NCBI GenBank assembly: GCA_965221725.1
Contig: OZ244909.1
Coordinates: forward strand, 3,224,001-3,288,000
Reading direction: 5' to 3'
DNA: 64,000 bases
Source: HK1 sp965221725
Lineage (GTDB): Bacteria > Pseudomonadota > Gammaproteobacteria > HK1
In this document: one piece after another, positions 34,516 to 41,694 of the stretch
Position numbering within the stretch: the first letter of the stretch is position 1
How the letters are laid out: every line of letters begins with the position of its first letter
Notes under the pieces: generated by a model
What the model saw: only the letters and a program-made list of their open reading frames with translations
Databases searched by the model: none
Told to the model about the DNA's origin: nothing
Position numbers and translations under genes: made by a program

Positions 34516-34770
34516 GTGGATACCGCCTTTGCATGGGCGCTGGCAGTGCCCGGGATCATCTTCCTCGTCGTTGTCGCTCCCTTGTGGGTCATCTTCCACT
34601 ACGTTACGGCGTGGAAGCGTATTCGGGCCGGGGTCGCCGGCCCGGGCCGGGTCGCCGTCGACGGCACGGAGCTCGAACGCATGCGTGAACTCTGCGGACA
34701 GCTCGAGAATCGAATCGAATCGCTGGAGACGATTCTTGACGAGGAAGCACCACAGTGGAGAGAGCGATGA
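34516..34770 (+). CDS. pspB: phage shock protein B
   Basis: 84 residues from GTG 34516. One N-terminal membrane helix (about 5-30, WALAVPGIIFLVVVAPLWVI) is followed by a cytoplasmic coiled coil ('ELERMRELCGQLENRIESLE'). With PspC it releases PspA from PspF. Its stop overlaps the pspC start as ATGA. Confidence 0.93.
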   Translation: MDTAFAWALAVPGIIFLVVVAPLWVIFHYVTAWKRIRAGVAGPGRVAVDGTELERMRELCGQLENRIESLETILDEEAPQWRER

Positions 34771-35219
34771 ATCGCCAGCATTATCGTGGTCGCCGGTGCC
34801 GTCGCCGCCGCGGGCCGGTCAAGCGCGTCGTCCGCGGCCTCGCCGATGCGTTCGGCATTCCGCGCGGAATGGTGATTGCGGGATTCGTCCTGGGATTCAT
34901 CTTCATCCCGCTGCCGGCGGTGCTGGTGTTCCTGGCCGCCCTGTACTGGGTGGACAATCCCGAACGGGCCCGCCGACACGTCGATTCCGCCTTCGATACC
35001 CTCCGGCGAGCCGGCGACCGAATCCGGCGAGGTGCGGCAAGCTCGGGAGTCGGCAGCGCTGGCCGCGATGCACACGAGCCATCGCACCCGCCCGTCGACC
35101 CTGACTCCCTCGCCCGGCGATTCGAGAGAGCCGAGCGCCGGACTCGCGCCATCGAGGAGTTCGTTGCCTCCGAGGAGTTCCGCCTCAACCGCGAGTTCCG
35201 CCGGATGGAGCGCGAATAG
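34767..35219 (+). CDS. pspC: phage shock protein C
   Basis: 150 residues. The basic N-terminus (about 1-30) precedes the PspC domain 'VVRGLADAFGIPRGMVIAGF' and a membrane helix ending 'VLVFLAALYWVDNPERAR', with a long charged helical tail. The ATG at 34767 overlaps the pspB stop; a GTG at 34755 is possible but less likely. Senses membrane stress with PspB. Confidence 0.9.
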   Translation: MNRQHYRGRRCRRRRGPVKRVVRGLADAFGIPRGMVIAGFVLGFIFIPLPAVLVFLAALYWVDNPERARRHVDSAFDTLRRAGDRIRRGAASSGVGSAGRDAHEPSHPPVDPDSLARRFERAERRTRAIEEFVASEEFRLNREFRRMERE

Positions 35220-35236
35220 TCTCCGCCATCGCCCGC

Positions 35237-35271
35237 GCCGCACCCCTTCCCCGCAGGGGAAGGGGTGCGGC
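35237..35271. terminator. strong hairpin between convergent pspC and the peroxiredoxin-like gene
   Basis: CCGCACCCCTTCCCC, a 3-base loop and its complement GGGGAAGGGGTGCGG form a perfect stem of about 16 bp. It lies between two convergent stop codons (35219 and 35297), so it can serve both strands. There is no T-run on either side, so termination would be by stem strength, or the element protects 3' ends. Confidence 0.6.
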
Positions 35272-35296
35272 CATCGGGCCGGCGCTCCCGCACACC

Positions 35297-35950
35297 TCAG
35301 CCGAGTGCTTCGACGTCCGCCAGCGTCTTCCCGGGCTCCGGACGGCGTGTGTAGTCCAGGTCGATGTCGGCCGCGCGGACAACCCCGGTGCGGTCAACGA
35401 CGAGCCGGGCCGGCACCGGCAGACTCCAGTCCGAAGATCCGCTCGACTCCGCCAGATCGATGCCGAGGCTCAGGTAAACCTCCTTCAGCGCCTCCGGCAC
35501 CTGGAAGCGCAGCCCGAGCCCGGCGACGTACGCATTCCCCGGGTCCGACAACATCTCGAAGCCGAGCCCATGCCGTTCGACCATCCGCAGGCTGTGCTCT
35601 GCCTTGTGCGGCGTGATCGCGACCAGTGTCGCGCCGTGCTTTTCCAACTCCGGTACCACTGCCTGCAAAGCATACAGCTCTGCGTTGCAGTAGGGTCACC
35701 AGTGCCCTCGGAACACGGTGAGCACCACCGCGCCGCGGTCGAGCAGCTCCGCCGAGCGCACCACCTGACCCCGCGCATTGCCGAGCGCGAAATCGGGCAG
35801 CCGATCGCCCACCTTGATGAATCCGCTGTCGATCCCCGACTTGCGCAGCGTCTGCAGGGCCGCGCCCATCACTGCGCGCTTGTCCTCCGGAACCCGTTTC
35901 GCCCCCGCCTCGCGGATGGCGTCGAGCTTGCTGGCCAGGCTCATTCGCAT
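35297..35950 (-). CDS. peroxiredoxin/AhpC-TSA-like thioredoxin-fold protein, probable UxxC selenoprotein
   Basis: The frame from ATG 35950 runs 'GFIKVGDRLPDFALGNARGQ', 'ELLDRGAVVLTVFRGHW', then TGA (35696-35698), then 'PYCNAELYALQAVVPELEKH', 'TPHKAEHSLRMVERHGLGFE' and on to a normal stop at 35297. Relatives have cysteine at that point (GGWCPYCN), so the TGA replaces the first residue of the redox CxxC and would give U-P-Y-C at about residue 85. There is no other lesion in 217 codons. A hairpin begins three codons downstream. Read with selenocysteine this is a complete thiol peroxidase-like enzyme; read as a stop it is a recent pseudogene. Convergent with pspC. Confidence 0.75.
35663..35690 (-). 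promoter_or_regulatory. candidate bacterial SECIS hairpin
   Basis: In mRNA sense: CUGCAA pairs with UUGCAG (6 bp), a C/U mismatch follows, then GCA pairs with UGC, closing an 8-nt loop GAGCUGUA that starts with G. The loop begins 15 nt after the UGA, just short of the 16-37 nt window described for bacterial SECIS elements. The fit is good but not decisive. Confidence 0.5.
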
Positions 35951-36034
35951 GCTCCCTGTCGATGGGTGAAGTGCCGGCGTCAGAATACCATCCGCAGCAT
36001 GCGGCGCACCCCTGGCGGGGTGACGCTGGCGAGC

Positions 36035-36175
36035 AGCCGTGAATCAGGGAAATTTCCGGGCTGGGGTCTCCGTCCCGCCGAATATCGGGTGTGGCGGGAA
36101 GTGCGGTCGTCCGCGGAACGCCGCAACGGTCGGATCCGTCCCCGCGGCCGTGAATCGGGGAAATTTTCGGGTTGG
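36035..36175 (+). repeat. pair of direct repeats upstream of the YqaA gene
   Basis: Two copies of a 30-bp element (AGCCGTGAATCAGGGAAATT... at 36035 and GGCCGTGAATCGGGGAAATT... at 36146), each ending TTTCCGGGCTGG or TTTTCGGGTTGG. They resemble the right end of the AAATTTCACCGATTC repeat family in the same orientation. Nothing else is seen between 35951 and 36195. Confidence 0.5.
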
Positions 36176-36195
36176 CACCATGGAGATCGCCGTCC

Positions 36196-36624
36196 GTGCT
36201 CTACCTGACGATGTTCGCATCGGCTTTCCTCGCCGCGACGCTGGTGCCGTTCGCGTCCGAGGTCACGCTGACCGCCGCCCTCGCGGCTGGAGGCAACCTC
36301 CTCTGGCTGGTGGCGGTGGCCACGTTCGGCAACACCCTCGGGGCGGTCGTCAACTGGGGGCTGGGACGGTTCATCGAGCGCTTCCGCGATCGGCCGTGGT
36401 TCCCGGCCGACGCCGGCCGGATCGATCGCGCGCAGGCGTGGTTCGGCCGCTTCGGGGTGTGGACGCTGCTGCTCGCGTGGATGCCCGTCATCGGCGAGGC
36501 ACTGACCGTGCTCGCCGGTGCGATGCGCATCGGCATCGTGCCGTTCCTGATCCTGGTGGCGACGGGCAAGGGGCTGCGTTACATCGTCGTTGCGCTTGCG
36601 GCGGCGGAAACACTGGCGCGGTGA
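36196..36624 (+). CDS. YqaA family inner-membrane protein
   Basis: About 142 residues, DedA/SNARE-associated-type membrane protein similar to E. coli YqaA: 'LTMFASAFLAATLVPFASEV', 'TFGNTLGAVVNWGLGRF', 'GVWTLLLAWMPVIGEALTVL', 'FLILVATGKGLRYIVVA'. The GTG at 36196 gives the family-like start (compare MSDALSLFSLFASSFLSATL); a TTG at 36172 and an ATG at 36211 are alternatives. Lipid or small-molecule transport is suspected for the wider family. It converges with dapA. Confidence 0.85.
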   Translation: MLYLTMFASAFLAATLVPFASEVTLTAALAAGGNLLWLVAVATFGNTLGAVVNWGLGRFIERFRDRPWFPADAGRIDRAQAWFGRFGVWTLLLAWMPVIGEALTVLAGAMRIGIVPFLILVATGKGLRYIVVALAAAETLAR

Positions 36625-36632
36625 GTTCCGGG

Positions 36633-37508
36633 TCAGTTCAGCAGCCCGGTCGAGCGCATCGCGTTCCTCACCTTCTCCTTCGTCGCCTGAGTGGGCTCGA
36701 CCAGCGGCAGGCGTACCTCGGGCGAGCACTTGCCGAGCACGCTCGCGGCGTACTTCACCGGAGCCGGGCTCGTCTCCGCGAACAGCGCGTCGTGGAGCGG
36801 CATCAGACGCTGGTGGGCGGCGAGGGCCGCCTTCGGGTCGCCGTCAATCCAGTGCGAGTGCATCTCCGCGCAGAGGCGCGGCGCGACATTCGCGGTCACC
36901 GAGATGCAGCCGTGACCCCCCTCGACGAGCAGCGCGAGCACCGCCGCATCCTCCCCGGAGAGCTGCACGAAGTCTTCGCCGCAGGCGATGCGGGTCTCCA
37001 GCGGCCGGGTGGCGCTGTTCGACGCATCCTTCACTCCGACCACGTTCGCAAGCCTCGCGCACCGCGCCATGGTCTCCACCGTCATGTCGACGACCGAGCG
37101 TCCGGGGATGTTGTAGATGAGAATCGGGAGGTCGACGGCGTCGTTGATCGCCCGGTAGTGCTGGTAGAGCCCTTCCTGGGTCGGCTTGTTGTAGTACGGG
37201 GTGACGACCAGTGCGGCGTCCGCCCCGGATGCCTTAGCGTGGCGCGTGAGGCTGATCGCCTCCTCGGTCGAGTTCGATCCGGCTCCGGCCACCACCGGCA
37301 CCCGCCCGTTGGTGACCTCGATGCACAGCTCGGTTACTCGGCGGTGCTCGGGATGGCTCAGCGTCGGCGATTCGCCCGTGGTGCCGCAGGGCACCAGCCC
37401 GTGGGTGCCTTCCGAAATCTGCCATTCGACGAAATCGCCGAATGCGCGCTCGTCGAGCGTGCCGCCGTCGAATGGCGTGATCAGCGCTGCATAGGAGCCA
37501 TGAAACAT
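36633..37508 (-). CDS. dapA: 4-hydroxy-tetrahydrodipicolinate synthase
   Basis: Condenses pyruvate with aspartate semialdehyde, first step of the lysine/diaminopimelate branch. The 291-residue TIM barrel shows 'PCGTTGESPTLSHPEH', the active-site tyrosine region 'TPYYNKPTQEGLYQHY', 'YNIPGRSVVDM' and the Schiff-base lysine in 'VVGVKDASN'. The ATG at 37508 has a GGAG site. It stands alone. Confidence 0.95.
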   Translation of the reverse strand: MFHGSYAALITPFDGGTLDERAFGDFVEWQISEGTHGLVPCGTTGESPTLSHPEHRRVTELCIEVTNGRVPVVAGAGSNSTEEAISLTRHAKASGADAALVVTPYYNKPTQEGLYQHYRAINDAVDLPILIYNIPGRSVVDMTVETMARCARLANVVGVKDASNSATRPLETRIACGEDFVQLSGEDAAVLALLVEGGHGCISVTANVAPRLCAEMHSHWIDGDPKAALAAHQRLMPLHDALFAETSPAPVKYAASVLGKCSPEVRLPLVEPTQATKEKVRNAMRSTGLLN

Positions 37509-37604
37509 GGCCTCTCCTCCCTTCGCGGCCGCGATGGATGCGGCATCTTAGCAAGGCCCGCCGGTGCAGGCGGTGGCCGGGGTGGTCGGGGTAGCCGGCT
37601 CAGG

Positions 37605-38438
37605 TCAGTATGGTTCGATGATCGTCGCCTGCAGGGTGTATCCGGCGTCTCCGAGATCGTTCGGGTACGCGTCGGTGCGGATCTTGCCGGTCACCCACAC
37701 CGGGTCGAACAGCCCCTGCAGCGGATAGCTCGCGACCGTCTTCACGTACACGATCTGGTTCGAGGGCGGCGGCGGCACATGGATGCACGCGCCGAAGTAG
37801 GGAACGAGCAGGAACTCCGAGATCTCGGTGCCTTCGAAGTCGAGCGGCACCACAAATCCGGGCAGCCGGATCTTCCGGCCGTCCAGTTCGCGGACCACCG
37901 GCGCCGAACGCACCGCTTCCTGGTAGGCGTTGAACAGCTCGATGGCGCGCACGCTATTGTCGGAGAGTGCGTCCGGATCGTCCCGACCCGCGCCCATCAG
38001 CGCATCGAGCACGTCCAGCGGGTTCCAGCCCTGCGGCATCAGTTCCTCCCACGCGAGCTCGCGCACTTCGTCCGGCGCCGCCATCGTCGAGCCGGCGGCA
38101 GCCAGGGTCGAGCCTGCGACGATCAGGGTCGAGCCTGTGGCGACCGGGGCCGAACCTGCGGTGGTCGGGGCCGAATCTGCGGCCGCCAGCGTGACGCAGA
38201 GCACGAAGGAGCACCCGGTCGCGGCCACTGCCCCGCGCCGGGACCATTTCCGGCCGCGGATCGCACTGGACTCGGGGGCATGTCCGGCGACGCCAGTGAG
38301 GGGATCGAAGGGGGACCATTTCCGGCGGCGGGGCGCACTGGACCCCGGGGCCTGATCCATGCCGGAGACGACCCGCGGGTTCCCGCCTCCGCGGAGATGA
38401 CGGCGTTGCCGCTGGCTTGGCCTGCGTGGTGAGAACAT
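37605..38438 (-). CDS. DUF3299 exported protein (zinc-operon type)
   Basis: 277 residues from ATG 38438, 2 bp after the permease stop and behind GAGGATTTGAG. The conserved C-terminal domain is clear: 'AWEELMPQGWNPLDVLDALM', 'IRLPGFVVPLDFEGTEISEF', 'LLVPYFGACIHVPPPPSNQI', 'VWVTGKIRTDAYPNDLGDAG'. A hydrophobic export segment lies near residues 65-90. The first ~110 residues are not conserved and contain two kinds of internal repeat. DUF3299 genes often sit with DUF2796 and an ABC transporter, as here; a role in zinc handling is inferred. Confidence 0.85.
   Translation of the reverse strand: MFSPRRPSQRQRRHLRGGGNPRVVSGMDQAPGSSAPRRRKWSPFDPLTGVAGHAPESSAIRGRKWSRRGAVAATGCSFVLCVTLAAADSAPTTAGSAPVATGSTLIVAGSTLAAAGSTMAAPDEVRELAWEELMPQGWNPLDVLDALMGAGRDDPDALSDNSVRAIELFNAYQEAVRSAPVVRELDGRKIRLPGFVVPLDFEGTEISEFLLVPYFGACIHVPPPPSNQIVYVKTVASYPLQGLFDPVWVTGKIRTDAYPNDLGDAGYTLQATIIEPY
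38085..38345 (-). repeat. in-frame repeats in the N-terminal part of the DUF3299 gene
   Basis: About 38085-38190 carries roughly 24-bp units (GCGACGATCAGGGTCGAGCC and variants) that encode AGST-type words. About 38239-38345 carries two copies of GGGACCATTTCCGGCSGCGG followed by CGCACTGGAC, which encode RKWS twice. Both expansions are in frame with the conserved domain. Confidence 0.75.
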
Positions 38439-38440
38439 TC

Positions 38441-39706
38441 TCAAATCCTCATCGAAAGGCCGTCGGCGAGCGAGAGACGATACGCGCGGAACCCCGGGAC
38501 ACTGCCGGCCACGAAGCCCGCTCCGACCACGGCGGCGATGATCCACCAGTCCGCAGTCACCGGCATCGCGAGCGACAGGTGCAAGCCGAACTCGCGCACG
38601 ACGATCGGCTGCCCGACCAGCAGCGCCGCGTAGAGCAGTGCCACCCCGGCCGCGGCGCCGAGCAGGGCGAGGACCCCCGCCTCGCTCATGAACAGCACGA
38701 AGACGTGCAAGGGCCGGGCCCCGACGGAGCGGAGCACCGCCATCTCCCTCCGCCTGGCCTCCAGGCTGGAGAGAATGACGGTCAGCATCCCGAGCAACCC
38801 CGTCACCACGACCATGGAGGAGACCACGCGCAGCACATTCTCCGCAACGCTCATCAGATCCCACAGCTCCTGCAGCGCAACGCCGGGGATGATCGCCAGC
38901 AGCGGCTCCTCGCGGTACTCGTTGATCCACCGCTGCACGCCGAAGATGGCGATCTTCGAGTCGAGACCCACCAGGAACGCGGTGATGGTTTTCGGGGTCA
39001 GATCCATCGCGCGCGCCTCCTCGGCGGAGATCCTCGCCCCCGGAATCGGCACCCCGGCGACCCAGTCGACGTGCATCGCGGTGTAGCCCTCCAGGCTGAC
39101 GTGCACGGCGCGGTCGACCGGGGTGCCGGTCGGCGCGAGGATGCCGGCCACCCGGAACGGCTTGTCGTCGTGCTCGAACAAGCTCACGTCACCCGTCCCG
39201 TGGGCGACGATGAGCGAATCGCCCAGTGCGTATCCGAGCCGCTCGGCGACCTCCGCTCCGAGCACCGCGTCGAAGACATCATCGAACCCACCGCCGGCGG
39301 CGAATTCGAGGGATTCGGTGCGGGCATAGCGGTAATGTTCGAAATACCCCGCCGAGGTCCCCATCACCCTGAATCCCCGGTGCGAGTCTCCCAGCGCCAT
39401 CGGCACCGTCCAGCGCACCTTCGGAAAGTCCGCGATCTCCCGGTAGCTCTGCCAGGAGATGTTGCTGGTCGCATTGCCGATGCGAAACACGGAATAGAGC
39501 AGGAGCTGAATCGCGCCGCTCCGGGCCCCGACGATGAGATCGGTGCCGGAAATGGTGTTCGTGAACACCCCGCGCGCGTCGCGCCGTACCTTCTCCACCC
39601 CGAGCAGCATCGCGACGCTGAGCGCGATGGCGAGCAGGGTGAGACCTGCCGTGACGCGACGGTTCAGGACGCTCAGGAACGCCAGCCGGACGATCGCCAT
39701 CGCCAA
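38441..39706 (-). CDS. ABC transporter permease, FtsX/MacB type
   Basis: 421 residues with four membrane helices: one near the N-terminus ('VTAGLTLLAIALSVAMLLGV'), a large periplasmic domain, then three C-terminal helices ('VVSSMVVVTGLLGMLTVILS', 'LALLGAAAGVALLYAALLVG', 'WIIAAVVGAGFVAGSVPG'). This is the FtsX-like mechanotransmission fold rather than a classical importer. It follows the ATPase gene by 68 bp and is joined to the DUF3299 gene by 2 bp. In the DUF2796 operons of Vibrio (zrg) a similar pair is linked to zinc acquisition. Confidence 0.88.
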   Translation of the reverse strand: MAMAIVRLAFLSVLNRRVTAGLTLLAIALSVAMLLGVEKVRRDARGVFTNTISGTDLIVGARSGAIQLLLYSVFRIGNATSNISWQSYREIADFPKVRWTVPMALGDSHRGFRVMGTSAGYFEHYRYARTESLEFAAGGGFDDVFDAVLGAEVAERLGYALGDSLIVAHGTGDVSLFEHDDKPFRVAGILAPTGTPVDRAVHVSLEGYTAMHVDWVAGVPIPGARISAEEARAMDLTPKTITAFLVGLDSKIAIFGVQRWINEYREEPLLAIIPGVALQELWDLMSVAENVLRVVSSMVVVTGLLGMLTVILSSLEARRREMAVLRSVGARPLHVFVLFMSEAGVLALLGAAAGVALLYAALLVGQPIVVREFGLHLSLAMPVTADWWIIAAVVGAGFVAGSVPGFRAYRLSLADGLSMRI

Positions 39707-39774
39707 AGTCTACTCTGCCGCTACCCGGCGCGCCGCTTCAGGCGACTCGACTCAGGCGGTCCGGCTCAGACGGA

Positions 39775-40539
39775 TCAGCTCGGGCGGATCGGCCCGGGCG
39801 GACCGACTCGGATGGACCGACAGCTCGGATCGGATTCGGCCCGATTCAACTTCGGGAGGGACACGCGCCGGTCGAAGGCGTCGCCGAGCCGGGGGTCGTG
39901 ACTCGCAAAGAGCAGCGACGCGCCCGCTTCGTCGCACTGCGTGGAAAGGAGTTCGAGGAACTGCCGGCGGGCGCCTTCGTCGAGCGCGGAGGTCGGTTCG
40001 TCGGCGACGATCAGCTCCGGCGCTCCGATGAGCGCCCGCGCCGCGGCCACGCGCTGCTGCTGGCCGATGCTGAGGTTGGTGACCGCCCGCCCGAACAGAT
40101 CGGCGCGGTCGAGTCCGAGCCGCGTGAGCAACCGGTGCGCCTCCGCCTCCGGCGTCCCCGTGTGTGCAACGGCCTGCTCCCGCCGCCGGCGCGAGAAGCG
40201 GCACGGGAGGGTGACGTTGTCGACCATCGAGAGGTAGGGCACCAGGTTGAACATCTGGAACACGAAGCCGACATGGTCGGCGCGAAAGCGATCGCGGTGC
40301 CGCGACGGCATCCGCACGAGGTCGGCGCCGAGAATCCGCACCGCGCCCTCGCGCGGGCTCGTCACCCCGCCGATCAGACTGAGCAGGGAGCTCTTGCCGC
40401 TACCGCTCGGCCCCTCGATGAACACCCGCTCCCCCGCCGCGACGGCGAAGTGCGCGATGTCCAGGACATCGCCCTGCCCATGCTTCCAGGCGAAGCGGAC
40501 GTGGTCGATCTCGACGGTGGGCTCCGGCTCGGTGCTCAC
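39775..40539 (-). CDS. ABC transporter ATPase, LolD/MacB type
   Basis: 254-residue ATPase of the DUF2796/DUF3299 operon. Walker A 'GPSGSGKSS', Q-loop 'GFVFQMFNLVPYLS', signature 'LSIGQQQRVAAARAL', Walker B 'LIVADEPTSALD' and switch 'FASHDPRLG'. The GTG start at 40539 fits the family. The last ~20 residues (after LNRAE) are rich in Ser, Arg and Pro and derive from a degenerate GGATCGGNCCGGGCGGAYCG-type repeat at 39740-39840. Confidence 0.9.
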   Translation of the reverse strand: MSTEPEPTVEIDHVRFAWKHGQGDVLDIAHFAVAAGERVFIEGPSGSGKSSLLSLIGGVTSPREGAVRILGADLVRMPSRHRDRFRADHVGFVFQMFNLVPYLSMVDNVTLPCRFSRRRREQAVAHTGTPEAEAHRLLTRLGLDRADLFGRAVTNLSIGQQQRVAAARALIGAPELIVADEPTSALDEGARRQFLELLSTQCDEAGASLLFASHDPRLGDAFDRRVSLPKLNRAESDPSCRSIRVGPPGPIRPS

Positions 40540-40599
40540 ACTGCGCGCATCCGTGGTCGGTCACCCGGCCTGCCGGCCATGGTTCGCGCCATGGTCAGG

Positions 40600-40712
40600 G
40601 CCCTGACCGAAATCGATTTTCCACCGCATCGATTCCAACCGCATCGATTCCAACCCTCTTCCGGACGGGAGGATCGGCACGTTGAACGGGAAAATTACTC
40701 TGGCCGGGATCC
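40600..40712 (+). repeat. inverted-repeat element family A, copy 2
   Basis: Runs from CCTGACCGAAATCGATTTTC to AAATTACTCTGGCCGGGATCC (the two ends are imperfect complements). GCATCGATTCCAACC is tandemly duplicated inside. It lies in the 316-bp gap between the DUF2796 gene and its ATPase gene; nothing else is seen there. Confidence 0.7.
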
Positions 40713-40855
40713 TTCGCAGCGGGCTCGGCGGATTCCCGATCTCGCGGCCGTCACGGCGCAAATTCCGGCGATGCGGGTCCGGGCGAGAAATGGCGGCGGG
40801 TGCCCCCGAGCCTGCGGCGAACATGGAAGCCCCGCAATCGAGCCTTCATCCCGGT

Positions 40856-41587
40856 TCAGGGTGACAGCTCGACAACGGTTTCGCCGGGATGCAGCTCCAT
40901 GGCCACCTGCGCGGTCGCGGTGACCGCCCGCACGTCGATCTCCTCGGCGTCGCGCAGGTGCTCGAACACGCTTACCTCGATGCGAACGAGCCGCTCCGGC
41001 GCATGACAGTGGAAGTGATATGTCGCATGCAGCTCCGAATGGGCGTCGCCGTCGGAATGCGCCGAGTGCCCGTCGTGCTCGTCGTGCCCCTCTTTCGCAT
41101 GGTCGTGGTCATGATCACGGCCCTCCTGCGCATGGCCGTGCTCCTCGTGCTCTCCCTTCGCGTGTTCGTCCGCGTCGTGGTCGTGGGCTCCGTGCGCGTG
41201 GCCGTCGTGCTCCCCGGCGCCCATGCCCACGATCCCGGCTTCGGCCTCTTCCACCTCGCACTCCGCCGCGGCCAGCAGCACGAGTACCGACGCCGGATCC
41301 CGGAACGTCTCCGCCGCCCGGTGCACCGCCTCGCGCTCCGCATCGTCGCGCGGGGCATGCTCGAAGCCGACCACGTTCGCCGCCGGGATGCGGAACTCGA
41401 CCACAAGCTCTTCCCCCTCGGCGACGATGTCGAGCATCCCGCGTCCATGCTCGTGGGCCCCGTGCTCACGATGCCCGTCCTCCGACGCCGCGTACGCAAC
41501 CCCGGCCAGGATCGCCGGGATCGCGCCCGCGAGAACGCTTGCGGCCCATGTCGGCCGTGTGATCTCCGGCCCTGAAACAGTCTTCAT
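40856..41587 (-). CDS. DUF2796 histidine-rich zinc-binding periplasmic protein (ZrgA-like)
   Basis: 243 residues. A signal peptide (about residues 10-35, ASVLAGAIPAILAGVAYAAS) precedes 'HGAHEHGRGMLDIVAEGEEL', a DUF2796 core and a long His/Asp/Glu-rich loop (about residues 115-185) with many HDHDH-type words, a metal-binding array. The end 'ATYHFHCHAPERLVRIEVSV' is family-like. The ATG at 41587 is chosen because the extension lacks similarity. It is the first gene of an operon with an ABC ATPase, a permease and DUF3299, and a Zur-type box lies upstream, so zinc uptake under limitation is likely. Confidence 0.88.
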   Translation of the reverse strand: MKTVSGPEITRPTWAASVLAGAIPAILAGVAYAASEDGHREHGAHEHGRGMLDIVAEGEELVVEFRIPAANVVGFEHAPRDDAEREAVHRAAETFRDPASVLVLLAAAECEVEEAEAGIVGMGAGEHDGHAHGAHDHDADEHAKGEHEEHGHAQEGRDHDHDHAKEGHDEHDGHSAHSDGDAHSELHATYHFHCHAPERLVRIEVSVFEHLRDAEEIDVRAVTATAQVAMELHPGETVVELSP

Positions 41588-41642
41588 TCGACTCGCTCCG
41601 CCATGCCCGCTCCTCAAGCCTTCACCGAATCCACCACCGCCC

Positions 41643-41664
41643 GAAATGTTATGTTATTTCATGC
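41643..41664. promoter_or_regulatory. probable Zur box between the zinc operon and the MFS exporter
   Basis: GAAATGTTATGTTATTTCAT is an AT-rich imperfect palindrome in otherwise GC-rich DNA. It closely resembles the proteobacterial Zur site (GAAATGTTATANTATAACATTTC). It lies about 55 bp upstream of the DUF2796 start and about 30 bp upstream of the MFS start, so it could repress both divergent units when zinc is plentiful. Confidence 0.7.
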
Positions 41665-41694
41665 GTCGACGGACTACCAAGCCCGGAAATTTCA

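Noticed and set aside
35237..35271. Classical rho-independent terminator
   Set aside because: The stem is excellent but no T-run follows on either strand, so it is reported as a hairpin with uncertain termination activity.
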